Assembly: GCA_018261935.1 (NCBI GenBank) | Contig: JAGTRP010000001.1 | Location: 280,089-344,088, forward strand | DNA length: 64,000 nucleotides | Direction of reading: 5' to 3' | Origin: Rhodocyclaceae bacterium | GTDB taxonomy: Bacteria; Pseudomonadota; Gammaproteobacteria; Burkholderiales; Rhodocyclaceae | In this document: positions 9,428-19,521 of the stretch, piece by piece | Numbering within the stretch: position 1 is the first letter of the stretch | How the letters are laid out: each line of letters begins with the position of its first letter | Made by a program: the position numbers and the translations under genes | Notes under the pieces: model-generated | Told to the model about the DNA's origin: nothing | Seen by the model: only the letters and a program-made list of their open reading frames with translations | Database searches by the model: none

Positions 9428-9892
9428 ATGCACGACAACACCCGCGACTACTCCCCCGAAGAACTGGCGACCGCCGTCAGCGCCGCCATGTTCGAGCGCG
9501 ACGCCGCCGCCAACCACCTCGGCATCGCCATCGAGGAAACCCGCCCCGGTTACGCCCGGGCCCGCATGCAAGTTCGCGATTCCATGCTGAACAGCCACGG
9601 CACCTGCCACGGCGGCATGCTCTTCGCGCTGGCCGACACGGCCTTCGCCTACGCCTGCAACAGCTACAACGAAAACGCCGTCGCCGCCGGCTGCGCCATC
9701 GACTTCCTGGCCCCCGGCCAGGCCGGCGACACCCTGACCGCCGTCGCCATCGAGCGCTCCCGGGCCGGCCGCACCGGCATTTACGACGTGGACATCCGGG
9801 ACTCCCAGGGGAACGTCATCGCCGTCTTCCGGGGCCGCTCCCATCGCATCAAGGGCCACACCATCGGCCACCCGACCACCGAAAACGCCTGA
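9428..9892 (+). CDS. paaI: Hydroxyphenylacetyl-CoA thioesterase (PaaI family)
   Basis: The 154-residue hotdog-fold protein has the PaaI active-site signature HGGMLFALADTAFAYACN and the expected size. PaaI hydrolyses ring-hydroxylated phenylacetyl-CoA esters and other aryl- or acyl-CoA derivatives, rescuing CoA when the phenylacetate catabolic pathway stalls. The paaK gene begins 59 bases downstream in the same direction, which supports the assignment. The rest of the paa oxygenase cluster is not in this window. Confidence 0.92.
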   Translation: MHDNTRDYSPEELATAVSAAMFERDAAANHLGIAIEETRPGYARARMQVRDSMLNSHGTCHGGMLFALADTAFAYACNSYNENAVAAGCAIDFLAPGQAGDTLTAVAIERSRAGRTGIYDVDIRDSQGNVIAVFRGRSHRIKGHTIGHPTTENA

Positions 9893-9950
9893 TCCGCCGC
9901 ACGGCGCCCCAGGTTGCGCCATAATATCGGGTTCAGGGAGGAAGATTCAC

Positions 9951-11252
9951 ATGAGCCAGAACAAGGGCTTCGAAGCCATCGAAAACGCCAGCCGCGACGA
10001 AATCAGCGCGCTGCAGACCGAGCGCCTGCGCTGGACGCTCAATCACGTCTACCACAACGTGCCCCACTACCGGGCCAAGTTCGACGCCGCCGGGGTCCAT
10101 CCGGACGATTTCAAGTCCCTCGCCGACTTGGCCAAGTTCCCCTTCACCACCAAGCAGGACCTGCGGGACAACTACCCCTACGGCATGTTCGCCGTGCCCC
10201 GGGAAAAGGTGGTGCGGGTCCACGCCTCCAGCGGCACCACCGGCAAGCCCACTGTGGTCGGCTACACCCAGAAGGACATCGACACCTGGGCGAACCTCAT
10301 CGCCCGCTCCATCTACGCCTCCGGCGGCCGCCCCGGCGATATCGTCCATGTCGCCTACGGCTACGGCCTGTTCACCGGCGGCCTGGGGGCCCACTACGGC
10401 GCCGAGCGCCTGGGCTGCACCGTCGTCCCGATGTCGGGGGGCCAGACCGAGAAGCAGGTCCAGCTGATCAGTGACTTCAAGCCCAGCATCATCATGGTGA
10501 CCCCGTCCTACATGCTCAACATCGCCGACGAATTCCGCCGCCAGGGCATTGATCCCAAGAGCACGGCGCTCCGGATCGGCATCCACGGCGCCGAGCCCTG
10601 GACCGACCAGCTGCGCAAGGAAATCGAGGCCACCTTCGGCATCGACGCCATCGACATCTACGGCCTTTCGGAAGTCATGGGCCCCGGCGTCGCCAACGAA
10701 TGCGCCGAAACCAAGGACGGCCCGGTCATCTGGGAAGACCATTTCTACCCCGAAATCATCGACCCCAGCACCGGCGAAGTGCTGCCCGAAGGCAGCCAGG
10801 GCGAACTGGTCTTCACTTCCCTGACCAAGGAAGCCATGCCGGTGATCCGCTACCGCACCCGGGACCTCACCCGGCTCCTGGCCCCCACCGCCCGCTCCAT
10901 GCGCCGCATCGGCAAGATCACCGGGCGCTCCGACGACATGCTCATCATCCGGGGCGTCAATGTCTTCCCGTCCCAGATCGAGGAACTGATCCTCAAGCAG
11001 CCCAAGCTGTCGCCCCACTACGTCATCGAAGTCAGCCGGGACGGCCACCTGGACTCCATCAAGGTCAATGTGGAAATGAAGCCGGAATTCCAGTTCGCGA
11101 GCAGCGTCGAGAAGGAATACGCGGCCCACGACCTGCAGCACCACATCAAGTCCTACATCGGCATCTCCGCCCGCATCGACGTGGTGGAAGTGGGCGGCAT
11201 CGAGCGCTCCATCGGCAAGGCCAAGCGGGTCATCGACAAGCGGCCGAAATAG
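9951..11252 (+). CDS. paaK: Phenylacetate-CoA ligase
   Basis: The 433-residue AMP-forming ligase activates phenylacetate to phenylacetyl-CoA. The P-loop-like ASSGTTGKPTVVGYTQ, the HGAEPWTDQLRKEIE segment, the YGLSEVMGPGVA motif and the C-terminal RSDDMLIIRGVNVFPSQIEE hinge are all typical of PaaK. Length is normal for the family. A good AGGGAGGAA ribosome site precedes the ATG. With paaI upstream it forms a small phenylacetate entry operon. An enoyl-CoA hydratase that could serve a later step is about 43 kb away. Confidence 0.96.
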   Translation: MSQNKGFEAIENASRDEISALQTERLRWTLNHVYHNVPHYRAKFDAAGVHPDDFKSLADLAKFPFTTKQDLRDNYPYGMFAVPREKVVRVHASSGTTGKPTVVGYTQKDIDTWANLIARSIYASGGRPGDIVHVAYGYGLFTGGLGAHYGAERLGCTVVPMSGGQTEKQVQLISDFKPSIIMVTPSYMLNIADEFRRQGIDPKSTALRIGIHGAEPWTDQLRKEIEATFGIDAIDIYGLSEVMGPGVANECAETKDGPVIWEDHFYPEIIDPSTGEVLPEGSQGELVFTSLTKEAMPVIRYRTRDLTRLLAPTARSMRRIGKITGRSDDMLIIRGVNVFPSQIEELILKQPKLSPHYVIEVSRDGHLDSIKVNVEMKPEFQFASSVEKEYAAHDLQHHIKSYIGISARIDVVEVGGIERSIGKAKRVIDKRPK

Positions 11253-11263
11253 GCGGTCCGGAC

Positions 11264-12706
11264 TTGCGCCTCCCGCTGCCGCTCCTGGCCCTGTCCGCGG
11301 CCGCCCTCCTGGGCGGCTGCGCCACCCGGCCGCCGGAAGCCATGGCGCTGCACGCCTGGACCCAGGTCGGGCCGGACAACCACCTCTCCGTCCGGGCCAT
11401 CGTCCAGATCGGCACCCCCTGCCCCACCGCCCAGGTGGACGGGGCCGCCCAAGCCCTCTCCGTCCGGGCGGCCGACACCCCGGCGCCGGCGGCGGAAGGA
11501 AATCCCGCTTTCCAGCCGGCCTTCGCCGTCCAATCCTGCGAGTTGGACCTGGCCAACCATCCCCGGCGCATCGTCCTGTCCGGCCGCGACCTGCCGGTGG
11601 CCGCAACCGCCCACCGGCGCGTCGCCGTGGTCGGCGACACCGGCTGCCGCATCAAGGTGCCAGCCAAGGGCAAGGGCGACCCCATCCAGGATTGCACCGA
11701 TCCCCGGGCCTGGCCCTGGGCCCGGATCGCCCGAGCGGCCGCCGCCAGGTTGCCGGACCTGGTGATCCACGTCGGCGATTACCACTATCGGGAATACTGC
11801 GACGATCCGGCCCGCTGCCAGGCCGTCAAGGCCGCCGGCGTCGTCATCGACTACGGCTGGCGGGGCTGGGAGGCGGATTTCTTCGCTCCCGCCGCGCCGC
11901 TCCTGCAGGCCGCGCCCTGGGTCTTCGCCCGGGGCAATCACGAAAACTGCGACCGCGCCGGCGAAGGCTGGCAGCGTTTCCTTGCCCCCCGCGCCTACCG
12001 GGCCTGCCCGAACCAGATCTACAAGGGCGCCAGCCGCTCGCTGCCTCGCAACAATCTGACCGAGAACGGGTACCGCGTCGATCTCGATGCCGAGACCTCC
12101 CTTTTCGTCGCCGACAGCGCCGGCAGCGAGGATTACCGCCTGGCCGCCGACACCACCGCCGACACCGGCGTGCTGGCCGCGGCCCTGGCCGGCCTGAACG
12201 ACATGCCGGCCGGGCGCCGGGTCTGGCTGCTTTCCCACAAGCCCCTGTGGTTCGACCTGCTGGCCGCCAGGTTGCAGCCCAACGCCTGGCAGGCCGCCTC
12301 CCGCCGGGCCCTGACCGGCCAGGTGGACCTTACCATCGCCGGCCATGAGCACGCCTTCCAGACCCTCAATTTCAATCCTGCAGCCGATCCGGGCTACGCC
12401 GGCGGCCGGCCGGCCCAGCTCATCGTCGGCGGCGGCGGCACCCAACTGGAAAGCCAGGACCCTGCCTCCCCCCTGTACGAGGGCGACACCGGCCCCGGCA
12501 GCCGGGAAAGGGCCCGGCCGGGGGAACGCCTTTACGAGGGCATCCCGGCGACGGACGGCATCGTCCTCAACCGCTTCAGCTTCCTGATGCTGGAGAAGGA
12601 ACAGGACGGCTGGCACGGCACCGTCTTCGACCCGGACGGTTCCCCCATCACCCGTTGCCGGCTGGTGGCCGGCGCCAAGCGCTTCGACTGCGCCTTCCCG
12701 CGCTAA
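11264..12706 (+). CDS. Secreted lipoprotein metallophosphoesterase
   Basis: This 480-residue protein has a lipoprotein signal peptide (RLPLPLLALSAAALLGGC) and a calcineurin-like metallophosphoesterase domain: VAVVGDTG, IHVGDYHYREYC, FARGNHENC, LLSHKPLW and IAGHEHAF, supplying the Asp, Asn and His metal ligands of a binuclear centre. It probably acts as a periplasmic or envelope phosphatase; substrate unknown. The TTG at 11264 is chosen because it gives the complete signal peptide. The only nearby ATG (11341) lies after the lipobox cysteine. It starts 12 bases after paaK, so it may be cotranscribed, but no link to phenylacetate is known. Confidence 0.85.
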   Translation: MRLPLPLLALSAAALLGGCATRPPEAMALHAWTQVGPDNHLSVRAIVQIGTPCPTAQVDGAAQALSVRAADTPAPAAEGNPAFQPAFAVQSCELDLANHPRRIVLSGRDLPVAATAHRRVAVVGDTGCRIKVPAKGKGDPIQDCTDPRAWPWARIARAAAARLPDLVIHVGDYHYREYCDDPARCQAVKAAGVVIDYGWRGWEADFFAPAAPLLQAAPWVFARGNHENCDRAGEGWQRFLAPRAYRACPNQIYKGASRSLPRNNLTENGYRVDLDAETSLFVADSAGSEDYRLAADTTADTGVLAAALAGLNDMPAGRRVWLLSHKPLWFDLLAARLQPNAWQAASRRALTGQVDLTIAGHEHAFQTLNFNPAADPGYAGGRPAQLIVGGGGTQLESQDPASPLYEGDTGPGSRERARPGERLYEGIPATDGIVLNRFSFLMLEKEQDGWHGTVFDPDGSPITRCRLVAGAKRFDCAFPR

Positions 12707-12709
12707 CCG

Positions 12710-13456
12710 CTACACCGGGTTGGCGATATCGATGAACTCGCAGTCCAGGCCGAAACGGGCGGCCAGGTGTTCGGCCAGGGCCTGCACCCCGAAACGTTCC
12801 GTGGCGTGGTGGCCGCAGGCGAAATAGGCGACGCCGCTTTCCCGGGCCAGATGTACCGTCGGCTCGGAAATCTCCCCGGAGACATAGGCATCGACGCCCA
12901 GGGCGATGGCCGGCTCGAAATAGCCCTGGGCGCCCCCCGAGCACCATCCGATGCGGCGGATCTCCCGCTCCGGCGCGCCGATGAGCAGCGGCTCCCGATC
13001 CAGCGCCGCGGCCATTTTCTCCCCGAGGGCCAGGGCCGTCAGGGGCTCTTCCAGGGAGCCGATCCAGGCCATGTCCTGGTCGCCGAAGCGCCCTTCCGCC
13101 TGCCAACCCAGGCGCCGGGCCAACTGGGCGTTGTTGCCCAGCTCGGGATGGGCATCCAGGGGCAGGTGGTATGCCAACAGGTTCATATCGTGGCCGAGGA
13201 GGGTCTTGAGGCGATTCTTCCGGAGGCCGGTCACCCGCCCGTCCTCTCCCCGCCAGAAGTAGCCGTGGTGCACGAGGAGGGTGTCGGCGCCGGCCTCGAT
13301 AGCGGCATCGAGAAGGGCCTGGCTGGCGGTCACCCCGGCCACCAGGCGGCGGACCTCGGGGCAACCTTCCACTTGTAGGCCATTTGGGCAATAATCGCGG
13401 AACTTCGGCACGTCCAGCAACTCTTCCAGGTATCGTGTCAATTCATCACGTTTCAT
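12710..13456 (-). CDS. Nif3-like dinuclear metal centre protein (YbgI/DUF34)
   Basis: The 248-residue protein matches the Nif3/YbgI family: [31 protein letters not shown] at the N-terminus, the metal-binding LLVHHGYFW and [15 protein letters not shown], and the C-terminal [10 protein letters not shown]. Family members form hexameric toroids with a two-metal site. A GTP cyclohydrolase I-like or nucleotide hydrolase role has been proposed but remains unsettled. The frame extends 15 codons upstream, but the ATG at 13456 gives the conserved start. It is convergent with the phosphoesterase (3 bases apart) and divergent from the DegS-like gene with only 15 bases between starts. Confidence 0.93.
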   Translation of the reverse strand: MKRDELTRYLEELLDVPKFRDYCPNGLQVEGCPEVRRLVAGVTASQALLDAAIEAGADTLLVHHGYFWRGEDGRVTGLRKNRLKTLLGHDMNLLAYHLPLDAHPELGNNAQLARRLGWQAEGRFGDQDMAWIGSLEEPLTALALGEKMAAALDREPLLIGAPEREIRRIGWCSGGAQGYFEPAIALGVDAYVSGEISEPTVHLARESGVAYFACGHHATERFGVQALAEHLAARFGLDCEFIDIANPV

Positions 13457-13471
13457 AACAATCGGTCTTCC

Positions 13472-14635
13472 ATGCGCAGGTTGTGGCTGATTTTTGCACA
13501 AACGGTAACGGTTTCGCTGGCCGTCTCATTTGTCGTCGGCACCCTGAAGCCGGAATGGCTGGGACGCCACCCGATGGTGGTCGAGTTCCAGCAGGCCTCC
13601 CCATCCCAAGTCAGCGAGGCGGGCCCCCTAGGCTCCGCCTCCTACCGCGACGCCGCCCGCAAGGCCCTGCCGGCGGTGGTCCATATCTATACTACCCAGG
13701 CCGTCAAGACGCCGCGTCACCCCCTGCTGGACGACCCCATCTTCCGCCACTTCTTCGGCGAACGCCCGGACGGCCAGCCGCGGCGCAACTCCGGCCTCGG
13801 CTCCGGGGTCATCGTCAGCCCTAACGGCTATGTCCTGACCAATTTCCATGTAGTGGATGCGGCCGACGACATCAAGGTCGCCCTCTCGGACGGCACCGCC
13901 TACAAGGCCAAGCTCATCGGCAGCGATCCGGAATCGGACCTCGCCGTATTGCAGATCAAGGCCGACAAGCTGGCGGCCATCACCTTCGGCGCCACGGAAA
14001 ACCTGCAGGTCGGCGACGTGGTCCTGGCCATCGGCAATCCCTTCGGGGTCGGCCAGACCGTCACCATGGGCATCGTCTCCGCCCTCGGCCGCTCCCACCT
14101 CGGCATCAACACCTTCGAGAACTTCATCCAGACCGACGCCGCCATCAATCCGGGCAACTCGGGCGGCGCCCTGGTGGACGCGGCCGGCAACCTGATCGGC
14201 ATCAACACGGCCATCTATTCCCGTACCGGCGGCTCCCTGGGCATCGGCTTCGCCATCCCGGTCTCCAGCGCCAAGACCATCATGGACCAGATCATCCAGA
14301 ACGGCACCGTGATCCGGGGCTGGATCGGGGTGGAGGCCCAGGAGATCACGCCGGACCTGGCCGAGTCCTTCGGCCTGCCGGGCACCGAGGGCGCCCTGAT
14401 CGCCGGCGTCGTGCGCGGCAGCCCGGCGGATCAGGCCGGGATCAAGCCCGGAGACGTCCTGCTGGCGGTCAACGCCCAGCCGGTGAAGGATCCCCAGGTG
14501 ATGCTCGACCTCATCGCCGGCCTGAAGCCCAACGACAAAGCCGCTTTCCGCCTGCGCCGCGACAAGAGCGTCCTGGACATGCCGGTCAAGATCGGCAAGC
14601 GCCCCTCGGTGAAACGGGAGACCGAGGAGGACTGA
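13472..14635 (+). CDS. DegS-like membrane-anchored serine protease (S1C, one PDZ)
   Basis: The 387-residue protein has an N-terminal membrane anchor (about 5-23), a trypsin-like domain with the triad His126 (LTNFHVVDA), Asp156 (SDLAVLQI) and Ser230 ([11 protein letters not shown]), and a single PDZ domain (about 275-375). One PDZ plus an anchor resembles DegS/AlgW, the periplasmic protease that senses misfolded outer-membrane proteins and starts cleavage of an anti-sigma factor. In betaproteobacteria this gene often sits beside tatABC. Here it is separated from tatC by one gene. A general HtrA/DegQ-like quality-control role is the alternative. Confidence 0.9.
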   Translation: MRRLWLIFAQTVTVSLAVSFVVGTLKPEWLGRHPMVVEFQQASPSQVSEAGPLGSASYRDAARKALPAVVHIYTTQAVKTPRHPLLDDPIFRHFFGERPDGQPRRNSGLGSGVIVSPNGYVLTNFHVVDAADDIKVALSDGTAYKAKLIGSDPESDLAVLQIKADKLAAITFGATENLQVGDVVLAIGNPFGVGQTVTMGIVSALGRSHLGINTFENFIQTDAAINPGNSGGALVDAAGNLIGINTAIYSRTGGSLGIGFAIPVSSAKTIMDQIIQNGTVIRGWIGVEAQEITPDLAESFGLPGTEGALIAGVVRGSPADQAGIKPGDVLLAVNAQPVKDPQVMLDLIAGLKPNDKAAFRLRRDKSVLDMPVKIGKRPSVKRETEED

Positions 14636-14657
14636 CGGTCCCTCTGGAACCTTAGCG

Positions 14658-15470
14658 ATGTGCCAGCTCCTCGGCATGAACTGCAACGTGCCGACCGATA
14701 TCTGTTTCTCCTTTACCGGCTTCCAGGCCCGGGGCGGTACCACGGATGTGCATACCGACGGCTGGGGCATCGCCTTTTTCGAGGACCGGGGGGTGCGGCT
14801 CTTCCTCGACCCGCAGCCTTCAAGCGCCTCGCCGGTGGCCGAGCTGGTGCGCCGCTACCCGATCCGCTCGAAAAACGTCATCGCCCATATCCGCAAGGCC
14901 ACCCAGGGCGCCATCGGGCTGGAGAATACCCACCCCTTCATGCGGGAACTGTGGGGACGCTACTGGATTTTCGCCCACAACGGCCACCTGGTGGATTTCG
15001 CCCCCGATCTGGACGGCAGCTTCCTGCCGGTGGGTTCCACCGACAGCGAGCGGGCCTTCTGCTGGCTGCTGCAGGAGCTGCGCCGCCGCTTCGGCAGCAG
15101 CCAGCCGCCGGGGGCGAAAGTCTTCGAGGCTCTGCATGGGCTGACCCTGGAAATCGCCCGCCACGGGGAATTCAACTTCCTGCTCTCCCAGGGCGGCGCC
15201 CTCTTCGCCCACGCCTCCACCCGGCTGGCCTACATCATCCGGCAGGCGCCCTTCACCCAGGCCCATCTCAAGGATCAGGACGTCACCGTGGATTTCAGCG
15301 AGGTAACGGCCCCCGACGACCGGGCGGCGGTCATCGCCACCGCCCCGCTGACCGACAACGAAACCTGGATGGAGATGCCGGCCGGCAGCCTGTGGTGGTT
15401 CGAGGAGGGCCGGCCGGTGCAGACGCTGGCCACCCTCCCCGGCCCGGAAAAACGGGCCGGAAACGGCTGA
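14658..15470 (+). CDS. Class II glutamine amidotransferase (YafJ/GAT type 2)
   Basis: The 270-residue protein begins MCQLLGMNC, so Cys2 becomes the N-terminal nucleophile after methionine removal, as in Ntn-hydrolase glutamine amidotransferases. The motifs TDGWGIAFF, NVIAHIRKATQG and FAHNGHL are typical of the YafJ/EgtC-like group. Such enzymes release ammonia from glutamine or hydrolyse gamma-glutamyl bonds; the physiological substrate of YafJ is not established and no synthetase domain is fused. It follows the DegS-like gene by 22 bases and abuts tatC tail to tail with no gap. Confidence 0.9.
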   Translation: MCQLLGMNCNVPTDICFSFTGFQARGGTTDVHTDGWGIAFFEDRGVRLFLDPQPSSASPVAELVRRYPIRSKNVIAHIRKATQGAIGLENTHPFMRELWGRYWIFAHNGHLVDFAPDLDGSFLPVGSTDSERAFCWLLQELRRRFGSSQPPGAKVFEALHGLTLEIARHGEFNFLLSQGGALFAHASTRLAYIIRQAPFTQAHLKDQDVTVDFSEVTAPDDRAAVIATAPLTDNETWMEMPAGSLWWFEEGRPVQTLATLPGPEKRAGNG

Positions 15471-16229
15471 TTACTGTTCGGCGGGCAGCTGGGGCTCCGG
15501 CGCCGCCGGCCTGGAGACCAGGCGGGCGACGATGATCCCGATCTCGTACAGGAGGCACATGGGAACCGCCAGAGCCAGTTGGGAGACCACGTCCGGCGGG
15601 GTCACCACGGCGGCCACGACGAAGGCGCCGACGATGAAGTAGGAGCGCCATTCCCTGAGCTTTTCCACCGTCACCACGCCCAGCTTCACCAGCACCACCA
15701 GGGCCACGGGCACCTCGAAAGTCAGGCCGAAGGCAACGAACATGGTGAGGACGAAGGACAGGTAAGCCTCGATATCCGGGGCCGGCGTGATGCTCTTGGG
15801 GGCGAAGCCGGTGATGAAGCGGAACACCTGCCCGAACACGAAGAAATAGCAGAAAGCCATCCCGGCCATGAAAAGCAGGGTGCTGGAGATGATCAGGGGG
15901 AGCCCCAGGCGCTTCTCGTGGGCGTAGAGCCCCGGCGCCACGAAGGCCCAGACCTGGTAGAGGATATAGGGAAGGGCGAGGACGAAGGCCACCATGGCGG
16001 TGACCTTGAGGGGCACCATGAACGGCGTGATGACGCCGATCGCCACCATCTTCGTGCCCTCCGGCAGGGCCTGGGTCAGGGGCATGGCCAGCAGGTCGTA
16101 GATGTTTCCCGGCCCCGGGTAGAGGCAGAGGATGGCCAGCACGACGCCGACGGCGATCAGGCTGCGCAGGAGGCGGTCCCGCAGCTCGACCAGATGGGAA
16201 ATGAAGGATTCTTCCTGGCCGCTGTTCAT
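15471..16229 (-). CDS. tatC: Sec-independent protein translocase TatC
   Basis: The 252-residue polytopic protein has the TatC signature: [24 protein letters not shown] at the N-terminus (the twin-arginine signal binding region), [33 protein letters not shown], and six predicted helices. TatC is the receptor of the twin-arginine translocase, which exports folded proteins. Its start overlaps the tatB stop by 4 bases (ATGA). It is the last gene of the long his-HIT-tat transcription unit. Confidence 0.97.
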   Translation of the reverse strand: MNSGQEESFISHLVELRDRLLRSLIAVGVVLAILCLYPGPGNIYDLLAMPLTQALPEGTKMVAIGVITPFMVPLKVTAMVAFVLALPYILYQVWAFVAPGLYAHEKRLGLPLIISSTLLFMAGMAFCYFFVFGQVFRFITGFAPKSITPAPDIEAYLSFVLTMFVAFGLTFEVPVALVVLVKLGVVTVEKLREWRSYFIVGAFVVAAVVTPPDVVSQLALAVPMCLLYEIGIIVARLVSRPAAPEPQLPAEQ

Positions 16230-16618
16230 GAAACCGTCTTGCCGGGGTTATCCGCCGCTGGCTCGGTGGCCGGCGTAGTGGCCTGGGCTACGGTCTGCTC
16301 CAGGGACTTGCCCGCCGCTTCCACCTCGGCGGCGGCGGCCTGGACGGGCGCCTCGACCGTCAGGCGGGCCGCGTCCAATTCCTGACGCATCGACTCCTCC
16401 AGGGAACGGGCGGACTCCGTCACCTGGGACTGCAGCTTCTTCAGCTCGTCGAGCTGCATTTCCCGGTTGATGTCGGCCTTGACGTCGTTCACGTAGCGCT
16501 GGGCACGCCCGAGCAGGTGCCCGAGGGTGCGGGCGACCTTGGGCAGGCGCTCGGGACCGATGACGATGAGCGCCACGATGCCGATGACAAGGAGTTCGGA
16601 GAAGCCGACGTCGAACAT
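16226..16618 (-). CDS. tatB: Sec-independent protein translocase TatB
   Basis: The 130-residue protein starts [33 protein letters not shown], the canonical TatB membrane helix with the FxELLVIxxxALxVxGPxxLP pattern, followed by an amphipathic helix and a charged, Ala/Glu-rich tail. TatB works with TatC in recognising twin-arginine substrates. It lies 30 bases after tatA and overlaps tatC. Confidence 0.96.
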   Translation of the reverse strand: MFDVGFSELLVIGIVALIVIGPERLPKVARTLGHLLGRAQRYVNDVKADINREMQLDELKKLQSQVTESARSLEESMRQELDAARLTVEAPVQAAAAEVEAAGKSLEQTVAQATTPATEPAADNPGKTVS

Positions 16619-16648
16619 GATTCCCGGTGGAGCCGTAGCCCCCTTGGA

Positions 16649-16876
16649 TTAGGAGCGGGTCTTTTCCTTGACCTCGACATCGATGGTCTGACCGCCGACC
16701 TGTTGCGCCGGCACCTGCTCGGCCGGCTTGTCGGCATTGGCGTCCTTCATGCCTTCCTTGAAGCCTTTCACCGCGCCGCCCAGGTCCTGGCCGATATTGC
16801 GCAACTTCTTGGTGCCGAAAACGAGCATGACAATGACCAGAACGATGAGCCAGTGCCAGATGCTGAAGCTGCCCAT
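16649..16876 (-). CDS. tatA: Sec-independent protein translocase TatA
   Basis: The 75-residue protein [43 protein letters not shown] is a standard TatA: one N-terminal helix, the FGTKKL hinge and an amphipathic helix, then a charged tail. TatA oligomerises to form the translocation path. It starts 10 bases after the HIT gene in the his-linked operon. Confidence 0.97.
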   Translation of the reverse strand: MGSFSIWHWLIVLVIVMLVFGTKKLRNIGQDLGGAVKGFKEGMKDANADKPAEQVPAQQVGGQTIDVEVKEKTRS

Positions 16877-16886
16877 GAGTGTCTCC

Positions 16887-17237
16887 TCAGATGCGTTTGA
16901 GCATGGGGCCGACCGGGTCCGGTCCGCCCACGATATGGATATGCAGATGCTGGACTTCCTGCTGTCCGATCCGCCCGGTATTGGCGATGACGCGGAAGCC
17001 GTCCGGGCTGCCCTGGGCCACCGCGATCTCGTTGGCCTTCGTCAGGATCTTGCCCAGCACCGGCGTGTCCGCCTCGGTGACGGTCGCCAGGGAGGTGATA
17101 TGGCGCTTGGGGATCACCAGCACATGCACCGGCCGGGCCGGATTGATGTCGTTGAAGGCGAGGATATCCTCGTCCTCATAGACTTTCTTGGCGGGAATCT
17201 CGCCCCGGGCGATCCGGCAGAAGATGCAGTCGCTCAT
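16887..17237 (-). CDS. HIT family nucleotide-binding hydrolase (HinT-like)
   Basis: The 116-residue protein starts [22 protein letters not shown] and ends with the histidine triad [11 protein letters not shown] (His97, His99, His101), typical of HinT-type purine nucleoside phosphoramidases. CIFCRI carries the two cysteines found in many bacterial members. The ATG at 17237 overlaps the hisE stop (ATGA), indicating translational coupling. Placement between hisE and tatA is a widespread betaproteobacterial arrangement. A longer open frame upstream is only hisE read out of frame. Confidence 0.94.
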   Translation of the reverse strand: MSDCIFCRIARGEIPAKKVYEDEDILAFNDINPARPVHVLVIPKRHITSLATVTEADTPVLGKILTKANEIAVAQGSPDGFRVIANTGRIGQQEVQHLHIHIVGGPDPVGPMLKRI

Positions 17238-17566
17238 TTTGCGCCCCGGGACTTCTTCTCGTCGATGCCGGAAATACCCTCCCGGCGCCGCATTTCCTGC
17301 AGCACATCGTCGATGGTCAGGCCGTTGAAGGCCAGCAGCACCATGATGTGGTAGATGACGTCGGTGGATTCCCAGACGATATTGAGGGATTTGCCATCCT
17401 TGGCGGCCATGATCAGTTCGGCGCATTCCTCGCCGATTTTCTTCAGGATCGCGTCCGGCCCCTTGGCGAACAGCTGTGCCGTGTAGGAGCTGCTGGGGTC
17501 GGCGTTGCGCCGGGACAGCAGGGTTTCGGACAGGCGATGCAGAACGTCACTGGTCTGGGGCATCAT
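17234..17566 (-). CDS. hisE: Phosphoribosyl-ATP pyrophosphatase
   Basis: The 110-residue HisE removes pyrophosphate from phosphoribosyl-ATP, the second step of histidine synthesis. The all-alpha NTP-pyrophosphatase motif is visible as [16 protein letters not shown] followed by [13 protein letters not shown] [13 protein letters not shown]. HisE is separate from HisI here, as usual in betaproteobacteria, not fused as in enterics. Its start overlaps the hisI stop by 4 bases and its stop overlaps the HIT start. Confidence 0.96.
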   Translation of the reverse strand: MMPQTSDVLHRLSETLLSRRNADPSSSYTAQLFAKGPDAILKKIGEECAELIMAAKDGKSLNIVWESTDVIYHIMVLLAFNGLTIDDVLQEMRRREGISGIDEKKSRGAK

Positions 17567-17967
17567 TTGGCGTAAATATCCTTAGGGTCTTTCAGAACCG
17601 GATCGGCGGGAACCCAGCGGTCCCCGCGCAATTCGTTGAAGAAACAGCTTTCGCGGCCGGTATGGCAGGCGATGCCGCCCACCTGTTCAATGGAAAGGAG
17701 CAGCACGTCGCCATCGCAGTCGGTCCGGATGGCCAGCACCTTCTGGAAATGGCCGGATTCCTCGCCCTTCTTCCACAGGCGGCGGCGGGAACGGGACCAG
17801 TATACCGCGTTGCCGGTACGGACCGTTTCCTGCAGGGACTCCCGGTTCATCCAGGCGAACATCACCACTTTTCCGCTCGCCGCATCCTGGGCGATGGCCG
17901 GTATCATGCCGTCGCCGTCCCACTTGACGGCGTCGAGCCATGGCAAGGCGTTGTCGAGGTCGCTCAC
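17563..17967 (-). CDS. hisI: Phosphoribosyl-AMP cyclohydrolase
   Basis: The 134-residue product opens the adenine ring of PR-AMP, step three of histidine synthesis. It has [18 protein letters not shown], the [18 protein letters not shown] signature and the [21 protein letters not shown] zinc-ligand region. A GTG start at 17967 is chosen: it overlaps the hisF stop (GTGA) and gives the normal length. The frame stays open upstream through hisF but that portion has no homology. Confidence 0.95.
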   Translation of the reverse strand: MSDLDNALPWLDAVKWDGDGMIPAIAQDAASGKVVMFAWMNRESLQETVRTGNAVYWSRSRRRLWKKGEESGHFQKVLAIRTDCDGDVLLLSIEQVGGIACHTGRESCFFNELRGDRWVPADPVLKDPKDIYAK

Positions 17968-18725
17968 AATCTCACTTCGATGCCGCGGCCGCGCATGTAT
18001 TCCTTGGCCTGCCGCACCGTATATTCGCCGAAATGGAAAATGGAGGCCGCCAGCACTGCGTCGGCCCGGCCTTCGGTGACGCCGTCCGCCAGGTGCTGCA
18101 GATTGCCGACCCCGCCGGAGGCGATGACCGGAATCCTGACTGCATCGGCCACGGCCCGGGTAAGGGCCAGATCGAAACCATTCTTCGTGCCATCCCGGTC
18201 CATGCTGGTGAGGAGAATTTCGCCGGCCCCCAGGGCCTCGACTTTCCTGGCCCATTCGACTGCGTCGAGGCCGGTATTGTTGCGCCCGCCGTGGGTGAAC
18301 ACCGACCATTGGCCGGGCCCCGTCTGCTTGGCGTCGATCGCCACCACGATGCACTGGGAGCCCACCTTGCTGGAAGCGTCGAACACCAGTTCCGGGTTAT
18401 TCACCGCCGCGGTATTCATGGAAACCTTGTCGGCCCCGGCGTTGAGGAGGCGCCGCACGTCTTCCACCTTGCGGACGCCGCCGCCCACGGTGAGGGGAAT
18501 GAAAACCTGCTCGGCGCAGGCCTCGATGATGTGCAGGATGATGTCCCGCTGGTCCGAGGAAGCCGTGATGTCGAGGAAAGTGACCTCATCGGCTCCCTGC
18601 TCGTCGTAACGGCGGGCGATCTCCACCGGGTCGCCGGCGTCCCGCAGATCGACAAAATTGGTACCCTTGACGACGCGGCCGGCGGTGACGTCCAGGCAGG
18701 GGATGATGCGTTTGGCCAGCGACAT
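17964..18725 (-). CDS. hisF: Imidazole glycerol phosphate synthase, cyclase subunit
   Basis: The 253-residue TIM-barrel protein begins [24 protein letters not shown] and has the paired phosphate-binding and catalytic motifs [36 protein letters not shown] and [17 protein letters not shown]. With HisH it makes IGP and AICAR from PRFAR and glutamine. It overlaps hisA by one base and hisI by 4. Confidence 0.98.
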   Translation of the reverse strand: MSLAKRIIPCLDVTAGRVVKGTNFVDLRDAGDPVEIARRYDEQGADEVTFLDITASSDQRDIILHIIEACAEQVFIPLTVGGGVRKVEDVRRLLNAGADKVSMNTAAVNNPELVFDASSKVGSQCIVVAIDAKQTGPGQWSVFTHGGRNNTGLDAVEWARKVEALGAGEILLTSMDRDGTKNGFDLALTRAVADAVRIPVIASGGVGNLQHLADGVTEGRADAVLAASIFHFGEYTVRQAKEYMRGRGIEVRL

Positions 18726-19465
18726 TACCGGCCGGCCTGGTCGGCGGATTCCTGGGCTGCCTTGAAGTCCAGGGTGCCATCGTAGATGGCGCGGCCGGCG
18801 ATGGAAGCGACGATGCCCTCGTGCTCGACCGCACAGAGCTTCTTCACATCCTCGACGCTGGAGAGACCGCCGGAGGCGATGACCGGGATGGACAGGGCCT
18901 GGGCCAGACGCACAGTCGCTTCGATATTGACTCCGGAGAGCATGCCGTCGCGGCCGATATCGGTATAGATGATGGATTCGACGCCGTAATCCTCGTACTT
19001 CCTGGCGAGGTCCACCACGTCGTGGCCCGTGAGCTTGGACCAGCCGTCGGTGGCCACCTTGCCGTCCTTGGCATCGAGGCCAACGATGATGTGGCCCGGA
19101 AAGGCGCCGCAGGCATCGTGCAGGAAACCGGGATTCTTGATGGCCGCAGTGCCGATGATGACATAGCTGATGCCATCGTCGAGGCAGCGCTCGATGGTGT
19201 CGAGGTCGCGGATGCCGCCCCCGAGCTGGACGGGGATTTCGTCGCCCACTTCCTGGAGAATGGCCTTGATGGCGGATTCGTTCTTCGGCTTGCCGGCGAA
19301 GGCACCGTTCAAATCCACCAGATGGAGCCGCCTCGCCCCCAGGTCAAGCCAATGGCGGGCCATGGCGGCGGGATGTTCGGAAAAAACAGTGGCCTGTTCC
19401 ATCAGGCCCTGCTTGAGACGGACGCACTGGCCGTCCTTGAGGTCAATGGCGGGGATTATCAGCAT
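18725..19465 (-). CDS. hisA: Phosphoribosylformimino-AICAR-ribotide isomerase
   Basis: The 246-residue TIM barrel starts [20 protein letters not shown] and carries [34 protein letters not shown] and [15 protein letters not shown], the usual HisA motifs. It isomerises ProFAR to PRFAR. It follows hisH by 56 bases, the largest gap in this block of the operon, and overlaps hisF. Confidence 0.98.
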   Translation of the reverse strand: MLIIPAIDLKDGQCVRLKQGLMEQATVFSEHPAAMARHWLDLGARRLHLVDLNGAFAGKPKNESAIKAILQEVGDEIPVQLGGGIRDLDTIERCLDDGISYVIIGTAAIKNPGFLHDACGAFPGHIIVGLDAKDGKVATDGWSKLTGHDVVDLARKYEDYGVESIIYTDIGRDGMLSGVNIEATVRLAQALSIPVIASGGLSSVEDVKKLCAVEHEGIVASIAGRAIYDGTLDFKAAQESADQAGR

Positions 19466-19521
19466 GGGGAATTAGGGGAAAGGGGGACCCGACAGAAAAA
19501 TAGAAGTAGGACAGTACCCGA

